A stretch of 64,000 nt of DNA. It comes from Diphasiastrum complanatum. Its lineage: Eukaryota > Streptophyta > Lycopodiopsida > Lycopodiales > Lycopodiaceae. This document shows positions 1 to 10,724 of this stretch, piece by piece (position 1 is the stretch's first letter; each line of letters begins with the position of its first letter). Below the pieces are notes generated by a model, which worked only from the letters and a program-made list of their open reading frames with translations, made no database searches and had not been told where the DNA came from. A program made the translations under genes and the position numbers. The stretch is from assembly GCA_029204225.1 (NCBI GenBank), contig CM055111.1:47607224-47671223 (forward strand), in the 5' to 3' direction.

Positions 1-583
1 AATGTCTGGCTGCACCCCTTCCTGTTTCATTTGCTCATACAGAGCAAGGGCCTCCTTGCCAAGCCCATTCTGTGCATATCCCGCAATCATCGCACTCCAT
101 GAAACCACATCTCGTTTACTCATGGAGTTGAACAGTTCACGGGCATCCTCTATGCACCCGCATTTTGCGTACATGTCAACAAGGGTGCTCCCTACAATCA
201 CATCCGGCTGAAAGCCTCTTTTTATGATGTCAAAGTGGAGCTGTTTGCCCTGTTCCAGGGCTGCTAGGCTGGCACATGCAGAGAGAACAATAGTAAAGGT
301 GACAATGTTTGGCTGCACCCCTTCCTGTTTCATTTGCTCATACAGAGCAAGGGCCTCCTTACCAAGCCCATTCTGTGCGTATCCCCCAATCATCGCATTC
401 CATGAAACCACATTTCGTTCACTCATGTTGTTGAACAGTTCACGGGCGTCATCTGTGCACCCGCATTTTGCATACATGTCAACAAGGGTGCTCCCTACAA
501 TCACATCCGACTGAAAGCCTCTTTTAAAGATGTCGGAGTGAAGCTGTTTGCCCTGTTCCAGAGCTGCTAGGCTGGCACATGCT
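1..583 (-). repeat. Tandem 303 bp coding repeat (one PLS unit) in the PPR gene
   Basis: Positions 1-280 and 304-583 align at an exact offset of 303 bp (101 codons) and are roughly nine tenths identical by eye. One unit is one P-L-S triplet. The reading frame is kept across both. The preceding unit (about 584-890) is clearly more diverged. This points to a recent in-frame duplication or gene conversion of a single triplet. Confidence 0.88.
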
Positions 584-1027
584 TTTAGGACAACAACGAA
601 CACAACCTTGTCTGGTGCTAAGCCTGTTCTTCGCATCTGCTGAAATAGATTAATAGCCTCCTCACCTTGTCCGCTATCAGCATATGCTGAGATGATAGCA
701 GTCCACGAATACACATTGCGTTGAGGCATGTTGCTGAATACTTTGTGTGCATCCAGCACACTACCGCACTTGGAGTACATGTGAACAAGGGTGTTTGCTA
801 AGAAAATATTTGAATCAAGTACACTTTGGGCTATAAGGGCATGCACTTGCTTGCCCTCTGCCAAGGCTTTCCTTTTGGAACACCCCTTCAAAAGGCAAAG
901 ATACGCGCCAATTGGAGTTGTAGTAGTTTGCTGGACCATAAGCTCCACCATATGTAGTGCCTCTTCCAACCGTCCCTCCTGACAGAGTCTGCTCACCTTA
1001 TCACCATTGCAAAAGCAGTCGCGCTCC
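1..1027 (-). CDS. PLS-class pentatricopeptide repeat (PPR) protein, N-terminal part
   Basis: Seen: an open minus-strand frame of about 342 residues running off the left edge, so the C-terminal repeats and any E/DYW tail lie outside. It opens with VSRLCQEGRLEEAL, a usual N-terminal stretch of land-plant PLS proteins, then shows alternating P, L and S motifs, with LVHMYSKCGSVLDA once and TLVDMYAKCGCIEDA-type L motifs twice, plus CASLAALEQGKQLH. Known: such proteins bind single-stranded organelle RNA one base per repeat and direct C-to-U editing or processing in chloroplasts or mitochondria. Start: no Met precedes the conserved N-terminus, and an in-frame stop lies at 1,048-1,050. A TGCAG acceptor-like site lies just before 1,027, so I infer an upstream exon carrying the start and any transit peptide. 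The frame is clean inside the window, and I see no sign that the gene is dead. Confidence 0.9.
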
Positions 1028-2639
1028 CTGCATGAATCATATAATAATCATAAAGAGATATGAACAAGTGTCAATTTTGAAAGACCCCGACCTAGAATCT
1101 CACATTCCACATTCAGAATAAAAGTATACCGTGATTTCAAGCCAGCACCAGATTGTACATGACCCAATGCCGCCATAGAAACCATCCTTTCATTCACCCA
1201 ACACGGATTCAGCCAACCATCAACCCAGAGGGACTCAAGTGTACTCTTATGTTTAAAGTCCGGGTGTTTTGAACTTTTCTGCATAACATAGACAGATCAC
1301 AGACATAGCTTCCAGTTACGAAAACAACTACAATAACCAGTCAGCCTCATACACATAATATCATAGCAGCATTAAAAGCTTTTCAAGTCAGAGGTGATTA
1401 GCCAAAGCAAGTGAAGCCTGAAATAAGTCCAAAAGCCACACCTTGGTAAATCTGTTGTCCCACCACTGCGATGGATTTGCGAAAAATTCCTTCCAGCGTT
1501 GTTCCATGTTAAGTAGTCTGCCTGCATACCCTAAGTGCAAACCAGAATGCATCAGAACTTTGGCAAAACATGGTTAAGGCATGAATGTCGATGTGGCTTG
1601 AAACATCCCTGCAAATTAATCTCTCGTCCCCCCAACCAGGGAATGAATAAAAGAGCATGACAAAAACATAAGCATACCCGAGGCCTTCAGTGTTGAAAAG
1701 CCAGGTGACCCCTGTTCTGCTGGTTTTGGCCTGGCATGAACCCAAGGAGGATTGAACCGATTGTTGATCCCCCTCGAAAATCTCCAAATTGTGATGCGTA
1801 AGGCCATCTTCAGGCGACAAAGACCTGGCACCAGACTCGTCTCTGCGCCAAAATCAATTCACCTACGAATTAATCCCCACTTCCTCAGAGCTTAGTTATC
1901 CTTTCTTGACCGAATACAGAGATTAGAGTCACGTTTCAATGGCAAACAATACAGTGAATGATTAATCAAAGTTGTGCAGGTTTGCATGCAGGCTTCCCTT
2001 TATTTGCTCATTACCTTCCTTCCGGTTTCGATCACAGCCACTGCACACAGTTCAATACCAGATTTTTTGCATCTTTCTGAGGAGTTTAAGAATCTGAAGC
2101 TCGTTCAACAGATTTCTTTTCCTTTGCAAATCTTGAAGCCCTGAAGCTCGTATTTCTTTTATTTTTCCTTGCAAATCCTGAAGATCTAAAGATCTTTTAA
2201 ATTTATTCTTCGCAAATCTTGAAGCTCATTGAGCTCGTATCAGAGCAATCGATGCAGCCTCCCTCCATCGGTAGTACACGTAGCCATGAATGAATACAGC
2301 AGAGGGCAAGCATATCTGAGTGAGCCGAGACGAGAAGAGAGCTCGTTCAGGATCTGACGGTGAATATCTCATATCACCGACATGAACGGTGAGGAGAGAC
2401 AGCACAGAGAAGGGCAGGGCGAAGGCAGGGCATGGGATTGGCAGGGCGGGCCGATTCTTTGGTGTGGGTGGTGGGTTGTCATATGTACTAGGTAGGGGGC
2501 GTGAGCAAGCGGTGCGCCCACTACCCTCTGTTAGCAGGGTAGTGAGTACGTACCAAGCTGCGGAAGAGGCGAGGCAAGTATGACTACCTGCTACCTGGTA
2601 GCGGGCCTGCTCACGACCGCTACAGGACGCAATTATTAT
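1028..2639. other. No recognisable gene; probable 5' region of the PPR gene
   Basis: Short open stretches occur on the minus strand (1,051-1,284 and 1,509-1,831) but none shows a family motif. The first is in the same frame as the PPR gene, separated from it by a stop. Part of this region may be 5' exon, leader or intron of the PPR gene, and I cannot place a start codon or a convincing donor site. Confidence 0.4.
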
Positions 2640-2862
2640 GTAGAGAAAGAGAGAGATGGAAGGAGGGAGGGGAGATGACAGATGACAGGAGGAGGGAGGG
2701 GAGATGGCATGAGAAGGAGAAGGAGAAGGAGAGAGAGAGAGAGAGAGAGAGGAGGGATGGAGTAGGCAGAAGCGGAGAGATGGTAGGAGAGAGGAAGGTA
2801 AGAGAGAGAGGGATGGAGTGGGCGAAAGCGAAGACTCAGATGGCAAGAGAGAGGGAGGTGAA

Positions 2863-2898
<36 letters not shown>

Positions 2899-3050
2899 GG
2901 GATGGAGTAGACGAAAACAGAGAGGAGGGAGGGATGGAGTCGGAAGAGAGAGGGAGAGAGGAGAGAGGAGAGATGGCGGGAGGAGGGAGGGAGGAGAGAT
3001 GGAGGAGCCTAGGAGGGAGGGAGGCAAGCGGAAAAGGAATGGCAGGTATC
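2640..3050 (+). repeat. Purine-rich (GA/GGA) low-complexity tract
   Basis: About 400 bp of nearly pure purine on the plus strand, with (GA)n runs at roughly 2,732-2,752 and 2,860-2,897 mixed with GGAGG and GATGGAG words. Open frames through it on either strand are composition artefacts. The tract lies about 1.6 kb from the PPR coding part. Confidence 0.9.
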
Positions 3051-4483
3051 GGATACCTGCCAAAAATAATTGTTGAAAAAAGAAAGTAGGAAAATATGGC
3101 TCTGAACATGTCTTCAAAACAAATAAAAAATTGCCATGTCATCAATATGGATGTACATTATAATTACGATGAGATAGGCATACTCTGCGCCCTTACCTGC
3201 GATGGTCTGTTGTCTACGCCCTTTGCTCTGTTGTTCGCGCCCTTATTAGCCTTTTGTCTATGCCCGTTTCTACTAAATAACCAAGCTAAAGCGCCCTTTT
3301 TCCTGTTTGTACTTCTTTTTCTTATGCAAAAGTGTCCCCCTTTTACTCAGTCTTCATTCACTTTTCATCGTTGATGTCCTTTTAGAATTTTGAAAATGCA
3401 AAAACTTTTCTATTTTTTGAATAGTTCTCAGGTGTCATATTTTTAATAGCCTTTTTGAAAACCTGATTTTGATCCCTACAACAAATACGTTGCAAAGGGT
3501 GGTCAAACCTTCTCCAGATTTCAAGATTTTATGAGTGTTTTTTTTTTTTTAGGTTTCAGATTGAGGTAATCAACAACCGTTTTCAGACTTGTCAAACACT
3601 GCATCTGCCTATAGAGTTTTGTATAACTTTCATAGCTTGAAAGCTTTCAGCATGTATTTCCAACACGCGACAAGCGACAACCAGCAGTTTCTTCTATTCC
3701 TTGCAGTATGTTTGCATCTCCAACGAGTTCAATTAGGACTGTTTGTCTTTTCTACAAACTGTTTTCAGGCCTCTTCAACTGTCATACAAACGTTTTTCTC
3801 TCTTTTCTGAGGAAAAGCGCTCTTGGTTTTAGAAAACATTTTCCCAAACAAAAAAGACTAGTATTCTTAGGTAGCTATTTTTCTCTCTTTTCTCTAATTG
3901 TAAGGTTCACCCTGTGCATCACTTTTGCTATTCCAAGGCGATCTTCTTTACCTGTCAGTATGGTTTCTCAAGATTCTTCTCATCCTCTGCAACTCACAGA
4001 TTTCAATCCTCTTGCTTGGCGTGGAGAAAAGAGACCTGCTTCACCTTCAAACCACCCTTCCAGTGCTTCTCCTTCATGCACATGTCGTGAAGCCCGTCGT
4101 GATGTTGTGGATTCCTTGCTTGTTTCCTCTGGCCAGATGGCGCCATACTGTCCGCCCCATCTTCGCCACCACCTTTTTTCCTCTCTTTCAGTTTCTCAAC
4201 TTTCTCCTTCTTCTTCTTCTCGCTCCCGTTTTCCAGGCTGTGGTCGCCTGTATGTGCAAGGTGCCAGTCTTTCTCACCATGAAGATGCGTGCTCTGCTTT
4301 CCGTCAGCAGCTCGTATTAACGAATGTCGAATTGCACCTCATCCTGCTCCCACTTCGCCACTTGACTCGGCTTGGCTCACTCCCTTGATATTTTAGCTAC
4401 TTTTCACTTAGGTTTTCCTCGTCCTCGTCCTCGTCTTTATGCACACATACCCTTTGCCTTGCGCTTAGACGTTCAGAGAGCAA
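3051..4483. other. Unrecognised sequence left of the Gypsy LTR
   Basis: No protein family, RNA gene or terminal repeat is recognisable. A T-rich, C-rich plus-strand frame at 3,708-4,388 encodes no domain I know. Part of this may be the U3 end of the Gypsy LTR that follows, whose left border I cannot fix. Confidence 0.3.
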
Positions 4484-4736
4484 AGATAAAAAGGCACAAT
4501 TTGTAACCATTTCCCATGCTTAATGAGGAGGAGGAAACTCTACCATTTTGGAGAGCAAGCATTCTCATTTGCTATTCACTCTTGCTAATGCTATTGTGGT
4601 GTTTTTCTTTTTTTTCTCTATTTTCATTGTTCTTGCATTAGTTAAAGCTTCTCCATTAGCATGCATAATGAGCTAATGAGTTAACCTCCATCTCACCCCT
4701 CTCTCTCCCTCTTTCTCTACTCATTCTATCCATCCA

Positions 4737-4796
<60 letters not shown>

Positions 4797-4990
4797 CCTC
4801 TCTCTCTCTCAACCATGATGTGTGTATGTGCTTAGTGTAATTAGAAAAGGTAGTGTTAAAGTGGGGTAGTGATAGGATAAAGTAGAAAGCACCTAAATAT
4901 AGCAACTTGGCATAGTTAGGTCCCTATCTTTGTGTTCTAACCCTTTTGACAAGCAAAGGGCTACTCACCAACAAACCTACACACCCTACA
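4484..4990 (+). repeat. 5' LTR of the Gypsy element (R-U5 side)
   Basis: The stretch ends ...CCCTACA one base before the primer site. It aligns with the reverse complement of 26,205-26,655: both have the ATAAAA-CACCATTTGTA-like start, the GGAGGAATCTCTACCA-like core, CTCCATTAGCA, and TTCTAACCC near the end. A (CT)n microsatellite (4,739-4,810) has expanded inside it and is absent at that length from the other copy. The left border is set only by where similarity begins. Confidence 0.75.
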
Positions 4991-4991
4991 G

Positions 4992-5009
4992 TGGCGCCGT
5001 TGCCGGGGA
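4992..5009 (+). promoter_or_regulatory. Primer binding site, tRNA-Asp type
   Basis: TGGCGCCGTTGCCGGGGA lies one base after the LTR end. It is an 18-base match to the complement of the 3' end of plant tRNA-Asp(GUC) including CCA. This primer is characteristic of Athila-lineage Gypsy elements. Confidence 0.92.
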
Positions 5010-5349
5010 TAGGAATTACTAACTAGTTATAGTTGCATTCTTAGTTGCTTTTGTTTTTTAGCTTGTTTTATGTGGATTTTGGCTTTCTTGTGTGTTTTTT
5101 TTTGTCCTTGGACTGTCCTGAGCTAGCAGAGGAGGTGTGGAAGGATAGTGGAGACCCAAAACAGCCTCTAAGGGCTTGGCTTCCATTCACAACCTTGGAA
5201 AACCCATAAAAAACACTCAAATCTATTTTTGGAGGGAAGAAGTGGCCAAAAACCACTCCAGTCCTTATTTTTTAAAATCCAGAAAGAACCAACCTTCGCA
5301 CGACCTGGCAACAGCTCCAGGGTACTGTCTCGGACCTCCACCCCACCCC

Positions 5350-6000
5350 CTTCCCCCCTATAGAAGCCTACGAAGGTTACCTCCCAACAGATTTTTACAG
5401 AAAAAAAAAATAAAAATTTTAAAAAACCCTTGAAAAATCAAAAAAAAAAATCAAATCTTCATAAGAACCTTCACATAGCCCTCTGAAGTTCCATCTTAGT
5501 GAGACAAGGACACATAGAAGCCTGCGAAGGTTAGTTCCCATGGTAAGTGTCTCTACAAAGGTTACCAAGATAAAAAAAAAGACGAGAAAATCATTCTGAA
5601 CCCTCGCAAACATCAAAATTTTCAGTTCTAGTGGCCAGTAACCTTTGAAGAGAATTCTGAAGTTCCATCTCAGTGAGACAAGGACACATAAAAGTCTACG
5701 AATGTTAGTTTGATACTAGTGAGTAGAAAAGTGGATTTAAGTGCTTGAAAATCACTAAAATCTGAAGATCCAGCAATTCCACTCAGAAGTAACCTTTGCA
5801 AACCATCCCATTGTCTTCAAAGTGCCATTTTTCATCAATGACGAAGCCTGTGAAGATTAGTTTCAACTGTTGATTGATCTGTGAGCAAAAAAGTGATTTT
5901 AAACCTTTGTAGACAACCATAACTCTCTGATCTTTGAGAAAGAACCCTCCCCCCTTGGAATAGCTAGCAAAACTGATCAGAAGATTTAGATTGAATTCTA
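5350..6000 (+). repeat. Degenerate tandem repeats in the Gypsy leader
   Basis: A word close to CTGAAGTTCCATCT is followed by GAGACAAGGACACATA and then by a phrase like AAGCCTGCGAAGGTTAGTT. It occurs from about 5,483 and again from about 5,657. Weaker versions appear near 5,361 (end of the unit only) and 5,814. Spacing is about 160-175 bp. Confidence 0.6.
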
Positions 6001-6580
6001 TTGAACCAACAAGATCCAATATCCTTGGACTCTACCACTGAATGAATCTGAGATCTGGATCAGTAGCCAGAACAACAACAAATCAAGCACCACAAACCTT
6101 GCCATAATTGCAATCGTGCAAATCGAGACAGAAGCAGAACCAACAACAATGAATCCAATGGATCCACCCATACCTGTCACACCCTTACAATTAGTTCGAA
6201 GGGCACCTCACATGGAAATATCTAAATATGACGGATCATCAGACTCTGTCAGATTCCTCCACATGTACGAACAAGCGTGTAAAATTTATGACAAATGGAC
6301 ACCGGTAGAGAAACTGATGTTGTTTTCCATGTCTCTGGTAGCTGCGACACAAGATTGGTTCTGCAGCTGGCAGTTATCTATTACAATCAAGGAGGTCAAG
6401 GGAAACGAGCATGGTGCCAATGACTACTCGAAAGAGACCCTACGGCCATGAGGGCATATGTCACCAATCCAAGGCAGTAACTTCATTGATAGCATGTTCC
6501 CCTACTTTAAACGTTGGAAATGTAGATGCTTCTGGGAATGAAATCCCAATAGACCAAACCTTGCATGCTATATCTCATTT

Positions 6581-7735
6581 TTTGGGAGTGTGAACAGAGT
6601 TCTTTTTGTTGGATTAAAGGATTGAGAAATGGTCGTGGCTTTGGGCGTAGCTGGCTACATTCAGTTCCTTGTAGTCGTGAGGATGGAGCAGGGATTGTGA
6701 GTTGATGAAGTGCGTTGGTGAAGGTCGAGGACGAGAGCGATCCCATTCTCTTCTTGCATGTTGAAACACCTCTCTCTCTCGCACGTAGTTGAGGCTGGAG
6801 TAGGGGACTTCCTTCCTTTTCTCACAAAAACCTTTTAGGGTTTTTTTTGTGTGAAATAAGAGGCTTTTATGGGGTCTATGCTTTTTACAATTGTGCATGA
6901 ATTTTTTTTTAATAAAGTTGATTTGGTGCATGTGGTAGAACAACAATTTGTGGAATCGCATGAATGTCTATATCAATGCTTGTTGCATGCTGGTCGACCA
7001 AGGCTTTCGGGGCTTGTCATTTGGTAGCTTTAAAGTTGGTTCCAAAGGTGGATTCGAAATTAACTTGGAAAATTTAATTACTAGCACCCAGTATGAGGAA
7101 TTTCGGTTTCTTGGTGCACAGTTGTCGAAGTTGTAACCTTGATTTTTGGATATTGCTTTCCGGTTTTCGTAGAAAGAATTTGGCTTTTTCTTCTCTATGG
7201 ACAATATGCATGTATTAGGCCTTATCAACTTGACATTAGACTTTTGGTAATTAACTTTGGTGTGTTACATTGGCCTATAAGCCAATTTTTGTGGACTTTG
7301 GTACCGTTGTATTTGTGTCAAGCTGTATTAATCGGTCTGAATCTTCTAGTTAGCCAACTCTAGAGTAACGTACTCCCAGTTAATTGTGTTAAAAGGTGTT
7401 TATGGTTCTTCCTTTTCGACTTAGTGGAGCACCGATAGGCTTGTCCTCAATGATTTCGATCATTAGGATTGTGCAAGCTAAAGTTTTTGAGATACTTATT
7501 AAAGTGATTTTCTGGAGAATTAACGAAATAAGGTTGATAATATTTGGAGGTAGTTCTATATTCGACAAACTTATATGTCGAATATTGTAAAAGATGTACT
7601 CGAATCCAAATTTTATTGATTTTCCATTAGTTTTAGACAATTTTAGCAAAGTAATACTTAAGCCAATGTGGTGGAAAGGATAACAACCTAGCATTTACTT
7701 GTGTCAAAGGAGTTTTCGGTGCCTTAGTTGATGAA
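6581..7735. other. AT-rich sequence, no gene recognised
   Basis: No protein motif, primer site or terminal repeat was recognised. It lies between a Gypsy fragment and a dispersed repeat, so it may be degraded retroelement interior. Confidence 0.3.
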
Positions 7736-8540
7736 ATTTTTCATGAGAGAGAATGTGTTCATAGTCTCAGAGATTTCTCAGATATGTTATTTACTCAAGA
7801 GAAATAGATTCCTTTGGTAGCTGAGTTACAAGATTCTCAGTGAGCATATGCAAATTTTAGAAGAATCTGCCTAAAAAGAACGTATGTTTATGTACTGGGT
7901 CATAGTGAGATTATTCTCATATGTGCACGTTTAATCTTGTTTGGATCTACTATGTAATCCTGGTTACTAAGGTTATATGGTGCACTTAACCTAGTTGATG
8001 AACATAGACATATGATCAAGTATTGTGTGGACAATTACTTGTAGAGTTAACAAATTTGTTTTGATAGATCTATAGGTTAACTTAAGAGTGATTTGGATAT
8101 GGATCTAACTGCGGTGTTGTACGGTACAATTAAGATCTGCACCTTTGAGATTTCTAAATCATGGGCAATTAACTTGAGTAATTGATTTACTCCATTGAAA
8201 GTTAATTAGTATATCAAATAGTGTGAAGAGAATTCATCAAAAACTATTTGTTTTGTGTGTATTGCTTGTAAGACACATAATTTGTGAGTCATCAAGAGTT
8301 GTGTGCATAGAATATAAGATATTCTTGATATAGAATATTTTTTGAATGAGGAATATACCTTAAGTTATTGACTGTATCCCTGTGAGCTCATATAGGATGA
8401 CCTTGTTTAACTAATATCAAGGATAACCATTGAATTCAGTTGGAATTCAGTAGAACTTTGTAATCTCTAGATGGTGTTCTAGGTGATTGTATTAAGTTTA
8501 TGTTGTTAAAGAGAGTTATAAAAATGGTCTGTAATTACTT
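7736..8540 (+). repeat. ~820 bp dispersed repeat, copy 1
   Basis: It aligns in the same orientation with about 22,446-23,260. Shared words include CAGAGATTTCTCAGATAT-like, TTTACTCAAGAGAAATA-like, ATATCAAGGATA, GTTGGAATTCA and TAGAACTTTGTAATCTCTAG. Neither copy codes for a recognisable protein. It may be an LTR or leader of an unidentified element. Copies are clearly diverged. Confidence 0.7.
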
Positions 8541-9100
8541 GATTGATTGTAGAATTTGGAACTCATAATCTGAATAAAAATCGGGTCAGAAGAATATTCT
8601 TGAAATCCAGTAATTCTCCTTGTGGAAAATATTTCAGAATAATTCTTATATTTCGTGAGTGGTATGTGAAGAAACTTAGTGTTTCTACCCACATAGCGCT
8701 TTTAGCTTGTGAGTTCATACCTGTAGAATTACACAAGATTTCAACACAAGTGGCAATCGAAGTCATCTTCGAGGCCGAAGTCACCGACTCCAACACATTC
8801 CAAGGCACCAGCCTCAATCCAAGTCATCAACGACACCGAAGTGGTTGAAGTGGCCGGAATCCCCGGAGGTAACAAAGCACAAGAGACCGAAGTCCTCGAC
8901 GAGGACTCAACTGCAGCTATGAGCAAAGCCAAAAGTCGAGCCAGACACGTCGGATGTCAAGTACGTAATCAGAGCTTGATGAGAGTAACAATTTGAATGT
9001 CACAACTCAATCGTTAAGCCCTTGTAGTTAAGCGGAGTAGCAAGAGATAGTTAGTTGTGTTTTTAGCTTAAACTATCTTGTAATGCTTAGCTGATTAGTT

Positions 9101-10105
9101 TGTTACATACCTATGTAACTAGCAGTACTTCAGACCCCTATTGGTCCATTTAGTGTTGGGGGCTAAATGACAACTTACCCTTGGATAAGGGTTACCCTTA
9201 GGATTAAGGGTAGGTGACTTAGATTAAAGTACTAGTGTCCTTGGTTAAGGGTAGGTAGGTGTCTATGCCTTGGATGAAGGTATGGAACCTAGAGAGGGGT
9301 TAGAAAGTCATATGACTATTTTTTTAAACCCTGGGTCTCAACCTTGAACCATATCACTTTAATGGTCTAGGACCAAAGTATACATGCACAATTTGGGCAT
9401 TGGGACCTAGTAGGAGGGTGCCCTTCCAATGGGTCCAATAAGCTCCCAACTCCCACAAGAAAGGCATTCAAAGAGTCATAGGTTATGGAAGGAGTCTCTT
9501 GACCTTCCATAAGCCTATGGAGGTTCTTGGTTCTTGGAGGTTCTTCAACTCCCCTAGGCTTCTCTCTCTCTCTCATTGGATGGTCATGGAACTCCATAGT
9601 GCACTAGAGAGGTCCATGGGCCATCTATATGAAGATAGTAGGGCACCCATTGGGATGAGGAGGAATCTCTCTTGCTTGCTTTGCTTATGCTCTAGTGTTG
9701 TTACTAGTGTGTAGAGGACTTTCTTGTGTGTAGTATGCTTAGGATTTGGATCTTGCTTATGGTATGGGACATAACTAGGGTTTGGATCTTGAGTATGCTA
9801 TAGTCTGTTGTGGTATGCTTGTGATTTGTTTATGGTTAGCAAGGGGGTACTAGATAGGTCTTGCTTGGATCTTGGATCTAGCTATGGTTGGGTGGTGAAT
9901 ACTTGAGGCCAGCTTGTTATCTATCTTTGTGTTTTAGAGTAGGGACACAGGTGGAGGAGAGATCCTTGGAGGCTTGCAGATCCTTACTTGCAGGGATGCA
10001 TCCTAGCTTGGAGTTGGGGAGCATCTTGGAGCTTGCAGATTGCTTGGAGAACATTTGGAGGCTCTACCTTGGATTTGGAGGACTTCCTCACCTCTACTTG
10101 TAAAA
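9101..10105 (+). mobile_element. Solo Gypsy LTR with 5 bp target duplication
   Basis: The sequence starts TGTTACATACC and is about 1,005 bp long. It aligns over its whole length with the 5' LTR at 12,303-13,359. It is flanked by the direct repeat TAGTT at 9,096-9,100 and 10,106-10,110. No primer site follows it. It sits inside the LTR-like part of the Copia element, so it is younger than that element. The 3' terminus (TAAAA) is not a canonical CA. Confidence 0.85.
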
Positions 10106-10673
10106 TAGTTCTTGTAATCAGACCAAGCATGCTATATGTATTGGAGATCGAATACTAAAAAAGAATCCTGAATGCAACACTCAGTGAGGTGCATGTCAAG
10201 GAAGCATCATAGTTCTAGAAGTAGCTAGTTCAATTCATGAGAAGAGAACACCTCTCTTATGTCGACGTGCTGATCAAGAAAACAGACAACGCTCAAAGGA
10301 AATTTCTGATGTACACTCGATTTTGACAATACAGACGAGCTACAATATTTCTACTCAATGTATGCAATCTTTGAATGCTTTGTGTTGCTTGTTCAATTCA
10401 ATGGTAGATATATGTCCGCTGTCATCTAACATTATCTACTATTCATAATTTAACATCAAATTAGCAGTAGCTATCTGTAGCTAGGAGGATCTTTGATTGC
10501 GGAATGAAACAGTCACTTTGTCTGACAAATTGACTCCATCTAAGCTCATTTTGGTGGCTCTCGACCTACTCTGACTTCGAAGTGATCGCAGTCTCTGATG
10601 TCCTAGACTTCTTGGATCCACAACAGCTGCATCAGAGTTGTTCGGAGATCTGAAGTTGAAGGATCCACTTTAG

Positions 10674-10724
10674 TGGTATCAAAGCGAGTGACATCGACAA
10701 GTCACCTTCAGTGGTATCAGAGCC
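10674..10724 (+). promoter_or_regulatory. Two initiator-Met primer binding sites 38 bp apart
   Basis: TGGTATCAAAGC at 10,674-10,685 and TGGTATCAGAGCC at 10,712-10,724 both match the complement of the plant initiator tRNA-Met 3' end. The second is the better match and directly precedes the gag region. The first could be the original site or part of a short local duplication. Confidence 0.75.

Larger units (their letters stand above)
4484..6580 (+). mobile_element. Gypsy LTR retrotransposon, 5' part (Athila-like by primer site); broken fossil
   Basis: Parts in order: LTR (about 4,484-4,990), primer binding site (4,992-5,009), a long untranslated leader with degenerate repeats (to about 6,110), and a gag region (about 6,149-6,430) containing SKYDGSSDSVRFLHMYEQA and a downstream Trp-rich TQDWFCSW, typical of retrotransposon gag. 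At about 6,418-6,468 it encodes ERDPTAMRAYVTNPRQ, which matches ERDPMAIRAYETSPQQ on the minus strand near 27,400. With the LTR similarity to 26,205-26,655, this links both to one family. The right border is unclear and no pol was seen here. It appears old and broken. Confidence 0.8.

Noticed and set aside
2-982. Plus-strand open frames over the first kilobase
   Set aside because: They are antisense to the PPR gene. The minus frame carries the conserved PPR motifs.
2226-3145. Ser/Pro/Leu-rich minus-strand frames of up to 206 codons
   Set aside because: They are products of the purine-rich tract on the plus strand, with no recognisable domain.
3708-4388. A 226-codon plus-strand frame with Ser-rich sequence
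   Set aside because: It shows no family motif, competes with another overlapping frame, and lies just left of a retroelement LTR. Not enough to call a gene.
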